Shown piece after piece: positions 59,028-64,000 of a stretch of 64,000 bases of DNA. Origin of the DNA: Streptomyces kronopolitis (lineage in GTDB: Bacteria; Actinomycetota; Actinomycetes; Streptomycetales; Streptomycetaceae); assembly GCF_014646275.1 (NCBI RefSeq), contig NZ_BMND01000002.1:310001-374000 (forward strand), written 5' to 3'. The position numbers were made by a program, and so were the translations under genes. Below the pieces are notes generated by a model that saw only the letters and a list, made by a program, of their open reading frames with translations, ran no database searches and was not told the DNA's origin. The stretch's first letter is position 1. Each line of letters opens with the position of its first letter.

Positions 59028-59403
59028 GGGAAGTGTCGTCCGTCCTGGTATCGCGCACCCCGCACTGCCGGAGGGGCCGCTGCCATCTGCCGGCGACCAC
59101 CCTATTTCCGGCCACCTGCCGGGAATGCCGCCGCCCTGCCGCGACACCGCGCGGACCAGCCCCGTCATGCTGTGGATCCGACGCCAACAGCCCCGGAGGC
59201 GTGGCCTGTTCGCACCTCTCCCGCGTCGCTCGGCCGACGGTTCGGGAGATCACCGCATGAGACACGTCACAGCGGCGGGCTGATCGGGCGCTTTTCCGCG
59301 CGGGCGGAGAGGCGTCCGTACGGGGAGGGTGTGAACGGGCGGGAGCGGTGGTCGGGAAGGCGTGGATCGCGGTGCGGCGACCACTATGGGGCCACCGGCC
59401 GGG
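59028..59403. other. Intergenic region, nothing recognised
   Basis: 376 bp upstream of the permease and downstream of the MFS gene. Holds the permease promoter by position; no clear hexamers or hairpins noticed. Confidence 0.4.
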
Positions 59404-60684
59404 TCATCTGCGTACGAACCGGGCATCGTTCGAGGTGGTGCCGTGCGGCACGCTGCGGGCGGGGGTGTCGGCCGGGCCTCGGGACGTGCGGCGGCCGTGC
59501 AGCCAGGCGGCGACGGCGACGAGGGCGGCCAGGGCGATCAGGGCGCACACGGCACCCCAGCCCAGCTGGGCGTAGGCCCGGGTGCCGAGCCAGGAGCCGG
59601 CGCCGGCGCCGAGGAAGCCGCATGTCATGTAGCCGGTGTTCAGGCGGCTGCGGATCTCGGGGCGCAGGGCGAAGATGCGGGCCTGGTTGGCGACCTGGCC
59701 GCACTGCACCGCCACGTCGAGCAGCAGCAGTCCGATCGCGAGGCCGACGAGTCCCACCGCGCCGCCGATCAGACCCGTCAGCAGCACCGCGCCGGAGGCG
59801 AGGCCGAGCAGGATGCACCACACGTTGAGGCGGTCCGCGCCGTAGTGGTCGACCCGGCGTCCGGCGGCGGGAGCCAGGAACACGCTGGCCGCGCCGATCA
59901 GCGCGAGCAGGCCGACGGCCTGGGTGCCCATGCCGTAGCGCGGGCCGGTGACCAGCAGGGTGACGGCGGTCCAGGCCGCGCCGAAGCCGCCGAACAGGGT
60001 GACCTGGAAGTAGACCGAGCGGCGCAGCGGCCTCTGGTCGCGCAGCAGCCGCAGGGTGTCGGCCAGCAGCGTGGGGTAGCCGGTGCGGACCGCCGGGACG
60101 CTGCGCGGCAGGGTGAGGCCCAGGACCACGGCCAGCAGTGCGGTCAACGCGGCGGCGACGAGATAGGGGGCGCGCCACCCCAGCTGTTCGCCGAGCACGC
60201 CGCCGAAGGTGCGGGCCAGCAGAATGCCGCCGACGAGCCCGGCCTGGAGGGTGCCGGTGACGGCGCCCTGCCGCTCGGGGGCGACCATGCCGGCGGCCAT
60301 CGGCAGCATGATCTGCGGGACGACGGTGGCCAGGCCGACCACGACCGCCGCGGCGAGCAGCGGGCCGGTGGCCGGGGCGAGGCCGGCGGCGAGCAGGGCC
60401 AGCGCGGCGACGCCCAGCAGCACGGTGATCAGCGGACGGCGGGACAGCCGGTCGCCGAGCGGGACGAGGAGGAAGAGCCCGGCGGCGTAGCCGAGCTGGG
60501 TGACGGTCGCCAGAGTGGCCGCGGTCGCCTCGCCGATATGGAACCCGTGGGCGATCAGCGGTGTGATCGCCTGCGGAAAGTAGGCATTGGCCACGGCGAC
60601 ACCGCAGGCCAGCGCCATGATCGGCAGCAGACCGCGGGGCACTCTCGCCGGGGCCGCCGAGAGGGAGGGGTCGGTGGTGGACAT
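59404..60684 (-). CDS. MFS transporter, drug-efflux type
   Basis: 426 residues, 12 predicted helices. Motif A-like loop VPLGDRLSRRPLITVLL between helices 2 and 3, and helix 5 motif with GVLGEQLGWRAPYLVAAAL. Divergent from the TetR gene across a 94-bp region with two palindromes, a standard drug-efflux arrangement. ATG 60684 used; a TTG 12 nt upstream is the alternative. Confidence 0.87.
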   Translation of the reverse strand: MSTTDPSLSAAPARVPRGLLPIMALACGVAVANAYFPQAITPLIAHGFHIGEATAATLATVTQLGYAAGLFLLVPLGDRLSRRPLITVLLGVAALALLAAGLAPATGPLLAAAVVVGLATVVPQIMLPMAAGMVAPERQGAVTGTLQAGLVGGILLARTFGGVLGEQLGWRAPYLVAAALTALLAVVLGLTLPRSVPAVRTGYPTLLADTLRLLRDQRPLRRSVYFQVTLFGGFGAAWTAVTLLVTGPRYGMGTQAVGLLALIGAASVFLAPAAGRRVDHYGADRLNVWCILLGLASGAVLLTGLIGGAVGLVGLAIGLLLLDVAVQCGQVANQARIFALRPEIRSRLNTGYMTCGFLGAGAGSWLGTRAYAQLGWGAVCALIALAALVAVAAWLHGRRTSRGPADTPARSVPHGTTSNDARFVRR

Positions 60685-60701
60685 GGTCGCATCCAATCGA
60701 A

Positions 60702-60766
60702 CGAACTATATGGTTCGCTTTTTACGATGGCATGCGCCGCTACCGGCGTCAAACGAACTGGTTAGT
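60702..60766. promoter_or_regulatory. Two TetR operator-like palindromes between MFS and tetR genes
   Basis: CGAACTATATGGTTCG (60702-60717, one mismatched pair) and the related ACGAACTGGTTAGT (60753-60766, weaker). They share CGAAC/GTT half-sites and sit over both promoters. Confidence 0.7.
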
Positions 60767-60778
60767 TACCCTGTGGCC

Positions 60779-61342
60779 ATGGCATACGACTCCGCAGCGA
60801 CCAGGGAACGCATCCTCGCGGCGGCGACCGAGGAGTTCGCGGCGCACGGCGTATCGGGCGCCCGTGTGGACCGCATCGCCGCTTCCGCCAGCGCCAACAA
60901 GCGAGCGATCTATGACTACTTCGGCGACAAGGGCAAGCTGTTCGCCGTCGTCCTGGAGCAGGCCATGGCCGACCTCGCCCGGGCCGTCCCGCCCTCCGAG
61001 GACCTGCCTGACTACGCCGAGCGCCTCTTCGACTACCACCGGGAGCACCCGGAAGCCCTGCGCCTGGTGATGTGGGAGGCGCTGGAGGTGGGCGACGGTC
61101 CTGTCCCCGGCGAGGTGGAGCGCACCCGGCACTACGGCGACAAGGTCCTCGCCGCACAGGCCGGCGGCGCCCCGGGTGACAGTGCCCGCACCCAGGTGTT
61201 CTTCGCCCTCGCCCTGGCCAGCTGGAGCGCCGGCATGCCCCAGCTGCGGCGGATGGTGCTCGGCGAGGACTGCGACCTCGACCGGCTGCGGGGTGACATC
61301 GGCCGGACGGTCAGCGCGATCCGGTCGGGCGACGGGGACTGA
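60779..61342 (+). CDS. TetR family transcriptional regulator
   Basis: 187 residues. N-terminal HTH: TRERILAAATEEFAAHGVSG, RVDRIAASASANKRAIYDYF. The ligand domain has the TetR_C pattern with WEALEVGDGP. Predicted repressor of itself and the divergent MFS pump through the two palindromes. Confidence 0.9.
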   Translation: MAYDSAATRERILAAATEEFAAHGVSGARVDRIAASASANKRAIYDYFGDKGKLFAVVLEQAMADLARAVPPSEDLPDYAERLFDYHREHPEALRLVMWEALEVGDGPVPGEVERTRHYGDKVLAAQAGGAPGDSARTQVFFALALASWSAGMPQLRRMVLGEDCDLDRLRGDIGRTVSAIRSGDGD

Positions 61343-61554
61343 GGCGCTACGGGAACTGAGGCGCGCCGGGGGCTGAGGCGGGGCAGGGGCTGAGAAGCGA
61401 CGAGGCGAGCCCGACGCCATCCCCGGCCGGCCCCGCCTCCGCTCTCACCTATCTCGCATCGCGATCGATGTCATGAAATCTATGTGTTGGACTCATGGTC
61501 CAAGCGGAGGAATGCTTCAGTAAGAGTCTTATTCATCAGGTTTTGGAGAGTTCC

Positions 61555-62343
61555 ATGCCATTCGCATCCATTTATTCCGCTGAGGTGGAGTACGCGGTCG
61601 CAGGAGAAGGACCGGGACTGATGCTGGTCCATGGCACGGGCGGCAGCGCCGACTCGCTCTTCGGTGAGTTCGTGCCGTACTTCAGCGGGGAGCGGACCGT
61701 GATCCGGCCGAACTTCAGCGGGAGCGGCCGCACCACCGACGGAGGCGACAGGCTGACCACGCAGATGGTCGTCGAACAGCTCGCCACGGTCGCCCGGGAG
61801 GCTGCCGACGGCCCGGTGGACCTGCTCGGATTCTCCCTAGGCGCGGCCGTGGCCACCGCGTTCGCCGCCACCCACCCGGAGCTGGTGCGCCGGCTGGTCC
61901 TCGTCGGCGGCTGGGTGCACTCCACCGGGGCGCGGGACCAGTTCTACTTCTCGACGCTTGCCAAGCTGTTCTCCGGTGACCGCGATCTCTTCAAGCGGTT
62001 CGCGCAGCTGACCGCCTACAGCCCGGCCGCGGTGGAGAGCGCCGGCCCGCAGGGCCTGGCGGACTATCTGCGGCAGGATCAGTGGCCGCCGCTGGGAATG
62101 GGCCGGCAGATCGACCTGTGCGCACGGGTAGACAACCGGTCCCTTCTTGCCGACGTCACCGCGCCGACGCTCGTGATCGGGATGGCCGAGGATCAGATGG
62201 TGCCGGTCGACGGATCCCTGCAACTGCATGCCGGAATCACCGGCAGCCAACTGATCGAACTCCCCGGCCAGGGCCACATGGACTGGGTCGCGGCACCCAC
62301 TCCCGTCATGGAACTCACCCGCGCCTTCATCAATGCCAAGTAG
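61555..62343 (+). CDS. Alpha/beta hydrolase fold protein
   Basis: 262 residues from ATG 61555 (GGAGAG 6 nt upstream). Fold markers: LMLVHGTGGSADS (oxyanion), GFSLGAAVA (nucleophile elbow with Ser), MAEDQMVPVD (Asp) and GQGHMDWV (His). Similar to lactone hydrolases and haloperoxidase-like esterases. No signal peptide. Start at 61495 would add 20 poorly supported residues. Confidence 0.85.
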   Translation: MPFASIYSAEVEYAVAGEGPGLMLVHGTGGSADSLFGEFVPYFSGERTVIRPNFSGSGRTTDGGDRLTTQMVVEQLATVAREAADGPVDLLGFSLGAAVATAFAATHPELVRRLVLVGGWVHSTGARDQFYFSTLAKLFSGDRDLFKRFAQLTAYSPAAVESAGPQGLADYLRQDQWPPLGMGRQIDLCARVDNRSLLADVTAPTLVIGMAEDQMVPVDGSLQLHAGITGSQLIELPGQGHMDWVAAPTPVMELTRAFINAK

Positions 62344-62643
62344 GCGTAAGAAAAACGGACGTTGCCCCATTCAGGGTCTCGCTCTTGAGCGTCCCTTTCC
62401 CAGGATATTTCTTCCGCTTGCTTCGGGTCTCCGGACCTAGATCCAACGCCCGATACCGGCGCGGATCTTGAGAACGTAGCTTTTCTCCTGGTTCCCGAGA
62501 AGAGGAACCGGCCGCGGGTGAAAGGTGCTGGGCCCACGCGCATTCCGACGGCTTCTCATGCCTGTCGACGGCGCGCCACTCCCTCTCGATACGCACCGCA
62601 CCTTGTTCACCCCTGCTTTTATTTACCGATTCGAGGTATGGGT
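62344..62643. other. Intergenic region, nothing recognised
   Basis: 300 bp of moderate GC content between the hydrolase and the MFS transporter. No gene or clear terminator seen; it ends with CGAGGTATGGGT, the ribosome site of the MFS gene. Confidence 0.4.
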
Positions 62644-63861
62644 ATGACCACGCAAGTCCCTGCCAGTGCGCCCGCCGACGGCGGGAGATCTTCCGGGGCC
62701 GGTGCAGCAAAATTCCCGTTGGCGGCGCTGCTCGCGCTGGCCACGGCGGTGTTCATCACCAGCCTGACCGAGACCTTGCCGGCAGGTGTGCTGCCCGCGA
62801 TGAGTTCTTCGCTCGAGGTCAGCGAGTCCGCGATGGGGCAGTCGGTGACCATCTACGCGGTCGGGACCTTCCTCACGGCGATCCCGCTGGCAGCGGCCAC
62901 CGCGAAATGGTCACGTAAACGGCTGCTGCTGACGTCGATGGTCGTCTTCGTCGTGGCGAATACCGTCACCGCGGTGTCACCGGACTACACGCTGACCCTT
63001 GTCGCCCGGTTCGTCGCCGGGGTGGCGGCCGGACTGGCCTGGGCCACGCTGTCCGGATACGCGCGCCGCATGGTCGCGGTGCACCTTCAGGGCAAGGCCA
63101 TGGCGGTCGCGATGGCCGGCATCCCGGTGGCGCTGGCACTCGGGGTGCCCGCGGGGACCTTCGTCGGCAGGGTGCTCGGCTGGGGAGCGGCGTTCCTGGC
63201 CATGTCCGTCCTCGCCGTCATCGTGATCGTGTGGATCGTCGCGACGGTCCCGGACTACCCGGGGCAGCAGGAGCGCCGCAGCCCGATCCTGCGCGCCCTG
63301 TTGGTCCCGGGCGTGCGCCCCGTCCTGTTCGTCACCTTGGTGTTCGTGCTGGCCCACACCATCCTCTACGCCTATGTCGCCACCTTCCTCGCCGATCTCG
63401 GCATGGGGGGCGCCACCGATGTGGTGCTGCTGGTCTTCGGTGTGGCCTCGCTGGTGAGCATCTGGTTCGTGGGGGCGCAGGTGCACCGCCGGCTGAGGGT
63501 CATGATGGTCGCCTGCACCCTCCTGGTCGCCGTGGCGGCAGCCGCTCTGGCCACGTTGTCCGAGGTCACCGCGCTCGTCTATGTCGCGGCGGCGCTGTGG
63601 GGCCTGGGCTGGGGAGGCGTCCCCACTCTCCTGCAGACCGCCGTGGGCGATGCGGGAGGCGACCAGGCGGACGCGGCGCAGGTCATGCTGGTCACGTTGT
63701 GGAACGTGGCCATGGCCGGCGGGGGCGTCGTCGGCGGGGTGCTCCTCGACCTGCTCGGTCCGTCCTCCTTGCCGTGGAGCATCCTGCTGCTGATGGCCCC
63801 GGTGCTCCTCGTCGTCATGGCCGCACGGGGGCACGGCTTCCCCGCCACGCGCCGGACGTGA
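62644..63861 (+). CDS. MFS transporter (AraJ/DHA1-like)
   Basis: 405 residues, 12 helices. SLTETLPAGVLPAM in helix 1 is the sugar-efflux/AraJ (DHA1) pattern; a loop AKWSRKRLLLTSM follows helix 2; helix 5 region AGIPVALALGVPAGTFVGRV. ATG 62644 is preferred because GAGG is 7 nt before it but too close to ATG 62638. Likely exporter of sugars or drugs. Confidence 0.86.
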   Translation: MTTQVPASAPADGGRSSGAGAAKFPLAALLALATAVFITSLTETLPAGVLPAMSSSLEVSESAMGQSVTIYAVGTFLTAIPLAAATAKWSRKRLLLTSMVVFVVANTVTAVSPDYTLTLVARFVAGVAAGLAWATLSGYARRMVAVHLQGKAMAVAMAGIPVALALGVPAGTFVGRVLGWGAAFLAMSVLAVIVIVWIVATVPDYPGQQERRSPILRALLVPGVRPVLFVTLVFVLAHTILYAYVATFLADLGMGGATDVVLLVFGVASLVSIWFVGAQVHRRLRVMMVACTLLVAVAAAALATLSEVTALVYVAAALWGLGWGGVPTLLQTAVGDAGGDQADAAQVMLVTLWNVAMAGGGVVGGVLLDLLGPSSLPWSILLLMAPVLLVVMAARGHGFPATRRT

Positions 63862-63882
63862 GGGCCCGCGCCCGGGCCCCTC
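63860..63882. terminator. Hairpin between convergent genes
   Basis: GAGGGCCCG and CGGGCCCCTC pair over 9 bp with one bulge and a short CGCC loop, directly at the MFS stop codon, between convergent genes. Confidence 0.4.
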
Positions 63883-63907
63883 GGGATCGCCGTGGGGCCG
63901 GGGCGGG

Positions 63908-64000
63908 TCAGGCCATCCAGAAGAAGACCGCCGTCATCCGCTTCTCCTCCATGGTGGTGCCCCAGTAGGCGGTGGCCGTGTGGATCAGGTTCGCGGAGTA
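63908..64000 (-). CDS. C-terminal end of an unidentified gene (partial)
   Basis: 30 residues and a TGA, running off the right edge: the fragment includes LIHTATAYWGTTMEEKRMTA and ends FFWMA. Codon third positions are G/C-rich as in real genes. I do not recognise the family. Convergent with the MFS gene. Confidence 0.5.
   Translation of the reverse strand, partial: YSANLIHTATAYWGTTMEEKRMTAVFFWMA

Noticed and set aside
56775..59828. Plus-strand open frame of 1017 codons spanning the Rieske gene end, the APC permease and beyond
   Set aside because: Runs antisense or out of frame through two recognisable genes and reads low-complexity Gly/Arg/Asp.
1..64000. CRISPR arrays, tRNA or rRNA genes, phage or integrase genes, attachment sites
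   Set aside because: No regularly spaced repeats with unique spacers, no cloverleaf-like sequence and no intact recombinase were seen by reading; a dedicated scan (tRNAscan, CRISPR finder) was not possible.

Overview
The window is high-GC DNA (roughly 72% by eye, with strong G/C third-position bias) with GTG starts, Tat and lipoprotein signals, several SpoIIE-type phosphatases, ECF sigma and TetR/LysR regulators, class A beta-lactamase and Asp23/DUF6286 envelope genes. All of this points to a Streptomyces chromosome, probably an accessory or arm-proximal region rather than the conserved core. No rRNA, tRNA, CRISPR array or intact mobile element was seen.

Layout. 0-2 kb: end of a ribose-type ABC importer operon (permease cut by the window edge). 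2-8.2 kb and 25-27 kb: three large PP2C (SpoIIE) sensor phosphatases, with a cyclase-family hydrolase between the first two. 8.7-14.6 kb: an alpha/beta hydrolase, UspA, MgtC, an unknown protein with a duplicated domain, a stand-alone LigD-type 3'-phosphoesterase and a DUF3841 protein. 14.65-19.3 kb: a compact beta-lactam module, with a LysR regulator translationally coupled to a cytoplasmic serine penicillin-recognising protein, divergent from a transpeptidase PBP and a Tat-exported class A beta-lactamase. 19.4-24.2 kb: dienelactone hydrolase, TMEM175 channel, secreted hydrolase, PIG-L deacetylase and an orphan LuxR-type regulator with a degenerate receiver. 27.7-34 kb: a secreted repeat protein, then an oxidative operon (zinc alcohol dehydrogenase, SDR, SRPBCC, phytoene-desaturase-like oxidoreductase).

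34.5-41.6 kb is the most coherent unusual block. An orphan gvpY/gvpZ-like pair (histone-H1-like tail plus SRPBCC with acidic tail) and two small proteins are followed by an envelope cluster: five leftward Asp23/AmaP/DUF6286-type genes face a rightward ECF sigma factor, an Asp23 protein carrying an anti-sigma-like zinc motif, and another Asp23-like protein. A CRP-like palindrome sits between the two arms.

41.6-46.7 kb is a decayed, lower-GC zone: IS5-type transposase remnant, SGNH hydrolase, a secreted protein with an exact 53-residue three-fold repeat, a possible frameshifted small gene, and a TetR gene whose upstream region carries three operator-like palindromes before a deleted oxidoreductase. 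46.8-57.3 kb: quinone reductase, carboxylesterase, two related methyltransferases flanking a multi-TM protein and an ImmA-like peptidase, old yellow enzyme, choloylglycine-hydrolase-family enzyme and a Rieske oxygenase under a TetR-type palindrome. 57.4-64 kb: APC permease, a divergent MFS/TetR pair, an alpha/beta hydrolase, a second MFS transporter and the end of an unidentified gene.

Gene decay is frequent: RidA, sterol desaturase, quinone oxidoreductase and transposase relics were all found, and short tandem duplications cluster at 52.4-54.9 kb.
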